Assembly: GCA_014896305.1 (NCBI GenBank)
Contig: JADBKQ010000001.1
Location: 124,001-188,000, forward strand
Origin: Limnochordaceae bacterium
GTDB lineage: Bacteria > Bacillota > Limnochordia > Limnochordales > DUMU01
Direction of reading: 5' to 3'
Length of the DNA stretch: 64,000 nt
Below the pieces are notes generated by a model. The model was not told where the DNA came from and ran no database searches. It saw only the letters and a list, made by a program, of their open reading frames with translations. Shown one piece after another: positions 9,295 through 18,265 of this stretch. The position numbers were made by a program, and so were the translations under genes. Within the stretch, counting starts at the first letter, position 1. Every line of letters starts with the position of its first letter.

Positions 9295-10335
9295 ATGCGG
9301 CTAGGAGACTTCCTACGCTCCCACCCGCAAGCGCGCCGGTCGGGGGTGGAGGCGTCCAAAGGGTCCCCTGCGCCGGCAGAGACGCCCGCCCGGGGCGCAG
9401 GAGGCGCCCAAGAGTTGGGGCAAGAGGCCGAAGCCCGGGATGGAGGGGCCGGCCTGGTGGAGAAGGAACGGCCAAGTGACGGCGAAGAACGAGTAGTCCT
9501 GCTTCCGATCAGCGAGATTCGACGGGGGACATGGCAACCGCGCCACGAGTTCGACGACGAGGATTTGGAGCAGCTAGCCCGCTCCATCGCTGCCCAGGGT
9601 TTGGTCTCTCCGGTCCTGGTGAGGCCGTGGTCGGGTGGCGGGTACGAGCTGGTGGCTGGGGAGCGCCGCTTTCGAGCCTGCCAGCGACTGGGCTGGACGC
9701 ACATCCCGGCGGTGGTGCGGCAGCTCAGCGATCAGGCGGCGGCGGAAGGAGCGCTGGTGGAGAACGTTCAGCGGGCGGACCTGCATTTTCTGGAGGAAGC
9801 CCGCGCGTACCGGCGGCTGATGGAGGAATTCGGCCTGACGCAAGAGCAGGTGGCTGAGCGGGTAGGCAAGAGCCAGCCTGCCGTAGCCAACCGGCTGCGG
9901 CTGCTGAGGCTGAGTGAGCGGGTTCAGGAGGCGATCTGTCAGGCGGGGTTGGGGGAGCGTCAGGCCCGGGCATTGTTAGCGCTGGAGACCGAAGAGGCTC
10001 AGCTGGCCATGGTGGAGCGGATCGAACGCGATCACCTGAGCAGCGAGCAAGTGGAGAAGATTGTGGGGGCGGGGCGGGTAAGAGCCAAGAAGGCGGGACG
10101 CCGGGGCACCGGAGCTCAGGACGCCGAGGGGCGCCACATCATTCGCTGGCTTCAGGATTTACGCCCGTTTCGGAACTCGCTGCGGGAGTTGGTGGCGGCG
10201 TTGCGACAGACGGGAGTAACAGTGGAATTGGAAGAGAGCCAGTCCGATCAGGAGTACCGGGCCGTGATCCGGGTGGATCATGGGCAGCCTGGGGCCCAGG
10301 TGAGTCGGCAGGAGGAGCGTCAATCGATTGGGTGA
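9295..10335 (+). CDS. noc: Nucleoid occlusion protein Noc-like ParB paralog
   Basis: ParB/Spo0J fold (YELVAGERRFRACQRLGW, GALVENVQRADLHFLEEARAYRRLMEEFGLTQEQVAERVGKSQPAVANRLRLL), upstream of parA after rsmG as in Bacillota. Confidence 0.83.
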   Translation: MRLGDFLRSHPQARRSGVEASKGSPAPAETPARGAGGAQELGQEAEARDGGAGLVEKERPSDGEERVVLLPISEIRRGTWQPRHEFDDEDLEQLARSIAAQGLVSPVLVRPWSGGGYELVAGERRFRACQRLGWTHIPAVVRQLSDQAAAEGALVENVQRADLHFLEEARAYRRLMEEFGLTQEQVAERVGKSQPAVANRLRLLRLSERVQEAICQAGLGERQARALLALETEEAQLAMVERIERDHLSSEQVEKIVGAGRVRAKKAGRRGTGAQDAEGRHIIRWLQDLRPFRNSLRELVAALRQTGVTVELEESQSDQEYRAVIRVDHGQPGAQVSRQEERQSIG

Positions 10336-11140
10336 AGTGTTGGCCATTGTGAATCAAAAGGGTGGGGTGGGCAAAAGCACGACGGCCGTCAATTTAGCGG
10401 CCTGCCTGGCGGAGGCTGGCGCCCATGTGTTGCTGGTGGACATGGATCCGCAGGCGAATGCCACCAGTGGCCTGGGGATCGAGCGGCAGCAGTTGAAACG
10501 GTCCATTTATGATTGCCTGATTAGGGGCGAGCCTGTTTCAGAGGCCATGCTCAAAGACGTGGCTTTGCCGGGCCTGGACGTGTTGCCGGCCACCATCGAC
10601 CTGGCCGGTGCGGAGGTTGAGCTGGTTTCCGTCTTCTCTCGGGAATATCGGCTGCGGCAGGCGTTGGATAGCTTGGAAAACGAGTACCGGTTTATCCTGG
10701 TGGATTCCCCGCCGTCGTTGGGCCTACTGACCATCAACTCGCTCGCAGCCGCAAGTGGGGCGCTCATCCCGATCCAGTGCGAGTATTACGCGCTGGAAGG
10801 GGTCAGCCAATTGATGCGGACGGTCGAGATGGTGCAACGCCATCTAAACCGACAGCTTACGATACGTGGCGTCGTGCTGACGATGTACGATAGCCGGACG
10901 AAGCTTTCAGATGAGGTGAGCCGTTCGGTGCGGGAAGTGTTTGGCGAAAGGGTGTTCCATTCCGTCATCCCAAGGAACGTGCGACTGAGTGAGGCCCCCA
11001 GTTTTGGCCAGCCGATCATTCAGTATGACGGGGCTTCTCGAGGGGCGGAGGCGTACCGGGCCCTGGCGCAGGAACTGCTGGGTGGAGCCGCCAATCAGCG
11101 GGAGGGGGCTCACACGGGTACGGGAGCGGGGGGTCAATGA
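10328..11140 (+). CDS. parA: Chromosome partitioning ATPase ParA/Soj
   Basis: VLAIVNQKGGVGKSTTAVNLAACLAEAGAHVLLVDMDPQANATSGLG deviant Walker A. Confidence 0.97.
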   Translation: MGEVLAIVNQKGGVGKSTTAVNLAACLAEAGAHVLLVDMDPQANATSGLGIERQQLKRSIYDCLIRGEPVSEAMLKDVALPGLDVLPATIDLAGAEVELVSVFSREYRLRQALDSLENEYRFILVDSPPSLGLLTINSLAAASGALIPIQCEYYALEGVSQLMRTVEMVQRHLNRQLTIRGVVLTMYDSRTKLSDEVSRSVREVFGERVFHSVIPRNVRLSEAPSFGQPIIQYDGASRGAEAYRALAQELLGGAANQREGAHTGTGAGGQ

Positions 11141-12045
11141 TGGCTCGCCAGGCGTTGGGGAGGGGCTTGCAGGCGCTGATGGGCAGTGAAGCGGTCAGCG
11201 CAGGAGCACAGGAAATTGATATCGACAGAGTGACTCCCAGCGGGTATCAGGCAAGGACCGAGATCGATCCGGAAGCACTTAATGAGCTGGCGGAATCCAT
11301 TCGGTTGCACGGGGTAGTTCAGCCGATTGTAGTCCGGCCCCGCGGGGACGGCTATGAGCTGGTGGTCGGCGAGCGGAGGTGGCGCGCGGCCCAGCTGGCA
11401 GGACTGCGGACCATCCCGGCCGTGGTGCGGGAGCTCGACGAGCGGTCCACTATGGAGTTGGGTCTGATCGAGAACCTGCAGCGGGAGGATTTGAATGTTC
11501 TGGACGAAGCAGAAGCATACCGTCGTCTGATGGAGGAGTTCGGACTGACCCAGGAGCAGGTAGCCAGTGCGGTGGGTAAGAAGCGCTCCAGCGTGGCGAA
11601 CGCCTTGCGGCTGTTGAGCCTCTCAGCCCGGGTGAAGGAACTGGTACGCAGCGGCAAACTTGGGGCCGGACATGCGAAGGTGCTGGCCGGGCTTGAGTCA
11701 GAGCGGGAGCAGCTGGTCCTGGCCCAGGCGGTGGTGGAGCGAGGTTGGAGCGTAAGGCAACTGGAAGACACTGTGCGGCGGCGCAAGAGTGTCAGAGGAA
11801 CCCACACGGGGGGTAGGGCGGAGGAAGGCGCGTCGAACGAGGAGAGCAGTGCCTTGCCGGCTGACATCAAGGAAGTCGTGGAAGCGTTGCAGCGTTTCTT
11901 GGGGACCAAGGTCCGTTGCCGCCCGGGGAAGCAAAAGAGCGTTCTTGAAATCGAGTATTACGGGGAAGAGGACCTGCGCCGCATTCTGGAAAGAGTGGCT
12001 GCCCAATTGGGTGGTCGGGGCGGCGTAGATGATGTGCCGTTTTAG
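11137..12045 (+). CDS. parB: Chromosome partitioning protein ParB/Spo0J
   Basis: MARQALGRGLQALMG...YELVVGERRWRAAQLAGLRTIPAVVRELDE...LIENLQREDLNVLDEAEAYRRLMEEFGLTQEQVA. Confidence 0.97.
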   Translation: MMARQALGRGLQALMGSEAVSAGAQEIDIDRVTPSGYQARTEIDPEALNELAESIRLHGVVQPIVVRPRGDGYELVVGERRWRAAQLAGLRTIPAVVRELDERSTMELGLIENLQREDLNVLDEAEAYRRLMEEFGLTQEQVASAVGKKRSSVANALRLLSLSARVKELVRSGKLGAGHAKVLAGLESEREQLVLAQAVVERGWSVRQLEDTVRRRKSVRGTHTGGRAEEGASNEESSALPADIKEVVEALQRFLGTKVRCRPGKQKSVLEIEYYGEEDLRRILERVAAQLGGRGGVDDVPF

Positions 12046-12051
12046 CCGCAA

Positions 12052-12067
12052 TGTTCCACGTGGAACA
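12052..12067. promoter_or_regulatory. parS: parS centromere-like site
   Basis: Perfect palindrome TGTTCCACGTGGAACA 7 nt downstream of the parB stop. Confidence 0.95.
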
Positions 12068-12162
12068 GTGGCATGGACGATAAGAAAGACGCCGAGGCAT
12101 AAAAGGGGGGAACGGCCCACCCGCACCACGGCCCGCGCAGGCCGGAGGGGTGGCCAGGGACG

Positions 12163-13317
12163 ATGTTGGGTACAACTACCCCGAGTTCGGCCCGGATGGA
12201 TCCCGTTCAGTCCCTCCGCATCCAAGACCGAGTACGATTGGTCGCCTCCTCGCCCCTTCACCGCGGGGTCTATGAGACGACCATTCTCGGCATACAGTCA
12301 GGGAAGCTCCGGGTCGCTCTGCCTCAAGACCAGGGAAAGTTCGTCTTCATTCCCGTGGGTACTACGGTCCAGCTTCTGACCGCCGACGGGCAGCCATCCA
12401 CCCTCTGGCGGGTCATCGACCGCCAGGGAGGTGAACGGCGCAGCCTTGTCTTGTCGCCGCCCACATGCCCAGCCAGCGAGCCCTTCCCGCTTCCCCGGAG
12501 CCGGGTACTGGCAGTTTCCAGCGGCAAAGGAGGAGTCGGCAAGAGTGTGCTTGCCCTCAACCTGGCCCTGGGGCTGGCCGATCTGGGGCGGAAGGTCTGC
12601 CTGATCGATGCTGACCTTGGCACTGCCAATCTGGATGTCCTCCTCAACCTTGCTCCTCGCTACAGCCTGGAAGATGTGGTGCGCGGCGGTCGTGCCCTGC
12701 CGGAAGTCCTGGTACAAGGACCGGGGGGAATTCAGATCCTGCCTGGGGCGTCGGCAGTAGAGGAATTGGCGGATCTGGCAGAATCCCATTTCCGGAAGCT
12801 GTACTCCCAGCTCTCCGAGTTGGACACCCTGGCGGACACCCTCGTGATCGACACCGGAGCGGGGCTTTCCCGGCGAGTCACCAGTTTCTTACTGGCTGCG
12901 GGGGAAACCATTCTGGTTACGACTCCCGAGCCCCATGCCATCACCGACGCATACGCTCTCCTGAAGGTCTTGATGAGCCATCGTCACACGGCTGCTATTC
13001 ACCTCGTGGTCGCAATGTGCAAAAACCACGAGGAAGGTAGCGCGGTGGCGGAAAAGATGATGTTCGCGGCCCGCCGGTTCTTGGACGTAGACCTGGACTT
13101 TCTCGGCGCATTTCCCTTCGACCCCGCAGTTCCGGCATCCGTCCGGCAGCAGCGCCCGCTCTTTCTCAGCTATCCACACAGCCGGGCCTCCCAGGCCATT
13201 AGAAGTTTAGCGGCTCGCTTGTTGCGGCTCCAGGCTGATCCCACCCTGTCCTCGCCCCTGTCCCGCTTCCTTCAGCGCTTGCGCGAAGCGGGAGCTCTCG
13301 CTCGTTTTCGTGATTGA
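12163..13317 (+). CDS. MinD/FlhG (YlxH)-like P-loop ATPase with N-terminal PilZN/YcgR-like domain
   Basis: N-terminus LRIQDRVRLVASSPLHRGVYETTILGIQSGKLRVALPQDQGKFVFIPVGTTVQLLTADGQPSTLWRVIDR; then VLAVSSGKGGVGKSVLALNLALGLADLGRKVCLIDADLGTANLDVLL. Confidence 0.82.
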   Translation: MLGTTTPSSARMDPVQSLRIQDRVRLVASSPLHRGVYETTILGIQSGKLRVALPQDQGKFVFIPVGTTVQLLTADGQPSTLWRVIDRQGGERRSLVLSPPTCPASEPFPLPRSRVLAVSSGKGGVGKSVLALNLALGLADLGRKVCLIDADLGTANLDVLLNLAPRYSLEDVVRGGRALPEVLVQGPGGIQILPGASAVEELADLAESHFRKLYSQLSELDTLADTLVIDTGAGLSRRVTSFLLAAGETILVTTPEPHAITDAYALLKVLMSHRHTAAIHLVVAMCKNHEEGSAVAEKMMFAARRFLDVDLDFLGAFPFDPAVPASVRQQRPLFLSYPHSRASQAIRSLAARLLRLQADPTLSSPLSRFLQRLREAGALARFRD

Positions 13318-13420
13318 ATCTCCCTCTATTTACCCACACTACTCCCGGGAGGCAGGCTCGCGGCCAAGGGGATCTACCGAGCTAAACCCTTCCGAGGGAG
13401 GAAGGAAAGGAGAGGTCGGG

Positions 13421-13663
13421 ATGAACCAACGGCGCGTCGCTCTCGACGATAAACTGGAGTACCTGCGACGTTCCTTACAGCAGAACGGCTACCAAGTGGT
13501 CGGACTGACCGACGGCTTGAGGACGGCCGATGCGGTCGTCATCAGCGGCATGAACCGTAACCTCACCGGCGCGCAAGATATCCGCGTAGACGCTCCGGTC
13601 GTCGATGCAGACGGCAAGACGCCAGACGAAGTTCTGGCGGCGTTAGCCGAACGCCTCAGCTAA
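13421..13663 (+). CDS. YkuS family (UPF0180) protein
   Basis: 80 aa: MNQRRVALDDKLEYLRRSLQQNGYQVVGL...ADAVVISGMNRNLTGAQDI; SD GGAAAGGAGAGG. Confidence 0.78.
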   Translation: MNQRRVALDDKLEYLRRSLQQNGYQVVGLTDGLRTADAVVISGMNRNLTGAQDIRVDAPVVDADGKTPDEVLAALAERLS

Positions 13664-14409
13664 GGAGTACCTGCCGACTGACGCGGCGGGACGGACCCGG
13701 GCCAGGCAAGATCCTGTCCTCCCGCCGCCTCCAACGTTGCCACACCCGGGAGTGATCGCACGGAACCTGACAGACTCGGCTCGCCTCGCTCGGCTCCCGC
13801 CCAGGACCCCTCGAAGCCAACCCCCGCTGCCTCCAACAGCGCCATTCCAATCACCTCGGCCATGCGGGCGACGAGATGCAAGCGGGTGTTCTGCAGCACA
13901 AAGTATTCCATGAAGCCCCCAACGTTGACGACGCCAACCAGGTGAATATCGCCAACAGGGGGCAAGTTCTTATTCACTCCCGTCCCGGGGTGCAGGGGGC
14001 CGAGCCGCAGAGACACCGTACCGACATGACTGGCCTGGCCCAGACAGGCATCCACGGCAATCACCGCATGTCCCGAGGCCTCCTCCAGGTGGCCAAGGAC
14101 CTCTACCAGATTGGTGGCGTGAACGGGAAGCTCCAGTGTCCCGAAAACACGTAGCTGGGGAGGAGCATAGCGACGCAGATAATCACCGACGAGTGGCCCA
14201 AGCGCGTCCCCGGTAGAGCGGTCAGTGCCGACGCAAACGACCGTCCAGGGCTGGCGGGCCAGTCCCATCTCCAACAGGCTGAAACGAATGGCCTCGGCTA
14301 ACCGCCGCGAAGCTACTGGCTCCTGGTAATGAACCCGAACCACCGGGGAGCTCAGGCTGTTGCCATCCGCGGGAAAACGTTCATTCGGCCAGTGAACACT
14401 TGACGCCAT
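13660..14409 (-). CDS. yyaC: Spore protease YyaC
   Basis: WTVVCVGTDRSTGDALGPLVGDYL...VHATNLVEVL...VIAVDACLG...GPLHPGTGVNKNLPPVGDIHLVGVVNVGGFMEYFVLQNTRL. Confidence 0.9.
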   Translation of the reverse strand: MASSVHWPNERFPADGNSLSSPVVRVHYQEPVASRRLAEAIRFSLLEMGLARQPWTVVCVGTDRSTGDALGPLVGDYLRRYAPPQLRVFGTLELPVHATNLVEVLGHLEEASGHAVIAVDACLGQASHVGTVSLRLGPLHPGTGVNKNLPPVGDIHLVGVVNVGGFMEYFVLQNTRLHLVARMAEVIGMALLEAAGVGFEGSWAGAERGEPSLSGSVRSLPGVATLEAAGGQDLAWPGSVPPRQSAGTP

Positions 14410-14608
14410 GGGACCTCCTCACATCGGGAATGGGTAGTAGGAGCGCGCATGCACCAACAGGATATGCAGGAGGATCGCCCCCGATACGCACCCGTTCCCT
14501 CCGGTGCAGAGGAAGAACCCCTCTGGCCGGAGAAGAGGAGAAGAGTTCCGGAGAGGAGCCGGAGTCAAAGAAGCTTCTTGGTTCTCACAATGGGAAAGGA
14601 ATGCCGCC

Positions 14609-15835
14609 ATGGGGTTGCTGGAGTATCAGGCAAAGGGTCTGCTGGCCTCCGCAGGGATCGCCGTTCCCGCCGGACGGGTCGCGACCACCGTCACCGAGGC
14701 CGTGGCAGCTGCTCAGCAGGTAGGCCTGCCGGTCGCAGTCAAGGCCCAAGTGCCCACTGGTGGCCGGGGTAAAGCGGGAGGGATAGCTCTAGCCCGCTCG
14801 GTCTCAGAAGTCGAGGCCGCCGCTCAGAGGATCCTCCGCCTTTCGATCGGTGGCTTTCCCGTTCAGGCCCTCCTGATCGAGCGGGCCTGGGCGGGGGAAA
14901 TCTCTGACGCCACTCGCCAGCTGGAGTGGTACGCTGCTGTCACGTTGGACCGGCACGAGCAAAGCCTCGTCGCGTTGTTTTCCACCGCCGGTGGCGTGGA
15001 CGTCGAAGTGGTTTCCCGCCAGACGCCCTGGCGGATGCTGCGGCTTCCCGTCGCCGCCACGGGATCCTGGTGGCCGTTTCAGGGCCGGGAACTGGTGGCC
15101 CGGGCCAAGATCGAGACTTGCTGGACACAGCCCTTGAATCGCCTCTTCGCTGCCATGGTTAACCTGGCGTACAGAGAGGATGCACTTCTTGTCGAGATCA
15201 ACCCGCTTTTTCCCGCACCGTCCGGCGAACTATGGGCCCTGGATGCCAAGATTGAACGGGACGAAGCGGCCTTCTTCCGCCACGATCAACCCCCCGGTGC
15301 GGTCACACCCCCCCTAGACTGGACCACCCTAGCCCGGGAGGTCTCCCGCCTGCCAGAGGCACAGGTAGCCGCCGTCCTGGAGAACCGGGCCCGGCAAGCG
15401 GGGCTGGCTTACGTTCGCCTGACGGGAGACATCGGGATCATCGGTAACGGTGCCGGGCTGGTGATGGCCACCGTGGACGCAGTCCAGAGGCTGGGCGGAA
15501 GGCCAGCGGATTTCTTAGATGTGGGTGGAGGAGCCCGGCGCGAACGGGTACAAGATGCCTTGCAGCTGGTGGCAGCCGATCCCCAGGTACGCGTAATCCT
15601 CGTGAACGTGCTGGGCGGGATCACCCGCGCAGACGAGGTGGCGGCGGGCATCCTGGCCGCTACCGGCACTCTGGCCGAACGAGGCCGCCGTCTTCCCTTG
15701 GTGGTGCGCCTGGCTGGCAACCGGTCTGAGGAAGGACGGGCGTTGTTGAGCCGGTCGGTAACGGGGGCGGGGGGGCCTATTCACGTGGCCTCCAGTCTGA
15801 CGCAGGCGGTGCAGCTCGCCATCGAGACCGCCTAG
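14609..15835 (+). CDS. sucC: Succinate/malate-CoA ligase beta subunit-like (ATP-grasp), SucC family
   Basis: MGLLEYQAKGLLASAGIAVPAGRV...VKAQVPTGGRGKAGGI...NPLF...ADFLDVGGGA...VILVNVLGGITRADEVA. Confidence 0.85.
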   Translation: MGLLEYQAKGLLASAGIAVPAGRVATTVTEAVAAAQQVGLPVAVKAQVPTGGRGKAGGIALARSVSEVEAAAQRILRLSIGGFPVQALLIERAWAGEISDATRQLEWYAAVTLDRHEQSLVALFSTAGGVDVEVVSRQTPWRMLRLPVAATGSWWPFQGRELVARAKIETCWTQPLNRLFAAMVNLAYREDALLVEINPLFPAPSGELWALDAKIERDEAAFFRHDQPPGAVTPPLDWTTLAREVSRLPEAQVAAVLENRARQAGLAYVRLTGDIGIIGNGAGLVMATVDAVQRLGGRPADFLDVGGGARRERVQDALQLVAADPQVRVILVNVLGGITRADEVAAGILAATGTLAERGRRLPLVVRLAGNRSEEGRALLSRSVTGAGGPIHVASSLTQAVQLAIETA

Positions 15836-15861
15836 GGCGATTCTGCCGGAGGGGGAGGACC

Positions 15862-16737
15862 GTGGGTGTACTGGTACGGCGAGATTCTCGCATCCTGGTT
15901 CAAGGGATCACCGGCCGGGAGGGGCGTTTTCACACCGCCCGGATGCTCGCTTATGGTTCACAGGTTGTGGCTGGCGTCACGCCAGGCAAGGGCGGCTTGA
16001 CGGTCGAAGGAGTGCCTGTATTCGAAACCGTATCGGAGGCCCGTGCCCAGACCCACGCGGACGTGTCCGTCGTCTTCGTACCTGCCCCGCACGCGGCAGA
16101 CGCAGTGGCGGAGGCAGCTGCAGCCGGCCTCTCCTTGGTGATCTGTATCACGGAAGGAGTCCCGATCTTGGACACGGTACGCGTGGTGGCATGGTGCCGC
16201 CAGCATGGGACCCGGCTGATTGGGCCGAACTGCCCCGGGATCATCGTGCCGGGCCAGACGTTGGCCGGGATTCTGCCCGGAGAGATGTTCCGTCCCGGGC
16301 CGGTGGCTGTCCTGTCGCGCAGCGGGACGCTTGCATATGAAGTAGCCGCGGCCCTGGGCGACGAAGGACTCGGGCAGTCGACTTGCATTGGGGTCGGCGG
16401 GGACCCAGTCATTGGTACCCGCTTCACCGATTTACTGCCTTTGGTAGCGGCAGACCCTGCTACCGAGGCCATCGTTCTCATCGGGGAAATTGGCGGCCAA
16501 GATGAGAACGAGGCGGCTGCGATGCTACCCGCACTGGGCAGACCAGTCTTTGCCCTGTTGGCTGGGACTGCAGCCCCGGCCGGGAAACGGATGGGACACG
16601 CCGGGGCGATCATCTCCCGCCCGCAGGAAACCGTTTCTGCCAAAACCGCCGCTCTGCGTGCAGCCGGCGCCACGGTTTGCTCTAGTCCCGAAGAATTAGC
16701 CCAAGCGGTTGCGGCTCGTTTACGTGTCACCAGCTGA
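15862..16737 (+). CDS. sucD: Succinate/malate-CoA ligase alpha subunit-like, SucD family
   Basis: ILVQGITGREGRFHTARMLAYG...LIGPNCPGIIVPG...GVGGDPVIGTRFTDLL...GHAGAIIS phosphohistidine motif. Confidence 0.9.
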   Translation: MGVLVRRDSRILVQGITGREGRFHTARMLAYGSQVVAGVTPGKGGLTVEGVPVFETVSEARAQTHADVSVVFVPAPHAADAVAEAAAAGLSLVICITEGVPILDTVRVVAWCRQHGTRLIGPNCPGIIVPGQTLAGILPGEMFRPGPVAVLSRSGTLAYEVAAALGDEGLGQSTCIGVGGDPVIGTRFTDLLPLVAADPATEAIVLIGEIGGQDENEAAAMLPALGRPVFALLAGTAAPAGKRMGHAGAIISRPQETVSAKTAALRAAGATVCSSPEELAQAVAARLRVTS

Positions 16738-16834
16738 TCATGCGTGCTTCCCGTGCGTCCGCTTCAGGCCCAGGCGCCGCCTGCCCGACGGCCTGCCCCG
16801 GGAAGCCTGTCTCGGTTGGCTGCCAGCGCCCCCG

Positions 16835-17968
16835 CTACACCAACTGTACCTTGAGCGCATCCATCACGGTCTGAATCGGGTTGCCCAGGGTTGCCTTGTC
16901 GCTCCCGGCAAAAAGCAACGCTACGGCCTCCCGTCTTTCGTTCACAATGAGTGCTCCCGAATCGCCGGGTTCGCTCAGCCGGCTAAACAGGAACTGGTGT
17001 TCGAACTCTGCCGATTGCTCTCCGTAACCAACCTCCATCCGGACGTCGAGACCGAGCAGGCGGCCACTCGTGACCCCACTGGAGCGCCCGCTCTTGAACA
17101 CCCGTTCTCCCAGGTTGGGCCGGGCCACTCCAGTCACCCGCCCGATCCCCAGAATTTCCGGGGAAATGTCGTCCGGATTGACAGGAGCTGCCAAGGCGGC
17201 ATCAACTGTATTAACGGGCACTTCGTTGGAGGCAAGGCGCAGCCCAAAGGCGGCCAGGATCCGCTGCAGCCCACGCAGTAGCGGGGAGAGTGAAACAGGG
17301 TCGTTCACGCTGAGCAACGGTGCGAACTCGACCAGGCGGGCGATGGTATCGGCTCCGGTAACCCCGCCATCGTAGGTTCCCGGCTGAAGAATCGCATCGC
17401 CCCGGCGCGCCCGCCCATCTCGCCCATTGCTGGCGTTGGCCAAAACGTGGTTATTGGAGAGGATGTACCGAACTCCCTGACGCTCGACCACCGCTCCAAA
17501 CGTACCGGCCGTAACAAGGTAGTGACCTAGGGAGACCCCAGGTGGCGCCGGACGAACTTTTCGAAGACGGGTCGGGTCGCCTGAAGAAGGCCCCTGTGGC
17601 GTAACCGGGTGATCCTTCCCGGAGAACTCCAACAAGCGTACGTCGCCCACCTCCACTACGTCGGTGGGCATCCCGTCGATGTGGGACTCGACCCTCTCCG
17701 AGTGCGCCAGGTTCCCCAACGGCTCCTTCTTGCGCACAAAGACCAGCACAGCGACTTGCGAGGTGGGCTGACCCTGGGTCAACTTCAGCCCGACACCGCT
17801 GCCGACAACGTTGCTCTTCCGTCGCAGGTAACTTGAGCTATGCGCGTGAGCCCGCAGAAACTGGGCCAGGTCATTCTGGTCGGACACCTCTGATCCCCCC
17901 ACCCGCTGGTTGCTCCCGGGGCGACGCCGGAACCGGCCGGCCCAGACTGCGCCGATCAGGACAGTCAA
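16835..17968 (-). CDS. Nal1-like / trypsin-fold serine protease family protein (start uncertain)
   Basis: VVGSGVGLK...VLVFVRKK...TAGTFGAVVERQGVRYILSNNHVLAN...GDAILQPGTYDGG...FKSGRSSGVTSG...EPGDSGALIV...LLFAGS. Confidence 0.78.
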   Translation of the reverse strand: MTVLIGAVWAGRFRRRPGSNQRVGGSEVSDQNDLAQFLRAHAHSSSYLRRKSNVVGSGVGLKLTQGQPTSQVAVLVFVRKKEPLGNLAHSERVESHIDGMPTDVVEVGDVRLLEFSGKDHPVTPQGPSSGDPTRLRKVRPAPPGVSLGHYLVTAGTFGAVVERQGVRYILSNNHVLANASNGRDGRARRGDAILQPGTYDGGVTGADTIARLVEFAPLLSVNDPVSLSPLLRGLQRILAAFGLRLASNEVPVNTVDAALAAPVNPDDISPEILGIGRVTGVARPNLGERVFKSGRSSGVTSGRLLGLDVRMEVGYGEQSAEFEHQFLFSRLSEPGDSGALIVNERREAVALLFAGSDKATLGNPIQTVMDALKVQLV

Positions 17969-18265
17969 CGAAATGGCAGAGGGGGCCGGCGAATACGGTA
18001 ACTATCCGCGCGTGCGGCCCGGCAGACGCCAGACGGCAAACAGGGTCTGTTTGCGCCAGCGTAGAATAGGACTGAGCAGTAGCTTGAGGAGACGTTCCAT
18101 GCCGTTCCCCTCCTGCGGCACCCGATGTCGCTACAGTATATCGGGGGGACGGATAGGAGGTTCCTAGCCTACCGGCCCACTTCTGTAGCCAGCAGGCCAG
18201 CCGCCTGGGTCTCGAGCGCGTCAGCGCGGACGGGCAGCCGCATAGCGGCTGCGGTTCAAAAAGGG

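Noticed and set aside
15951-16730. 259-aa minus-strand ORF antisense to sucD
   Set aside because: Shadow frame of a strongly supported CDS
18000-18265. Glycine riboswitch upstream of gcvT
   Set aside because: No tandem aptamer consensus blocks seen in the leader; only a short hairpin is present
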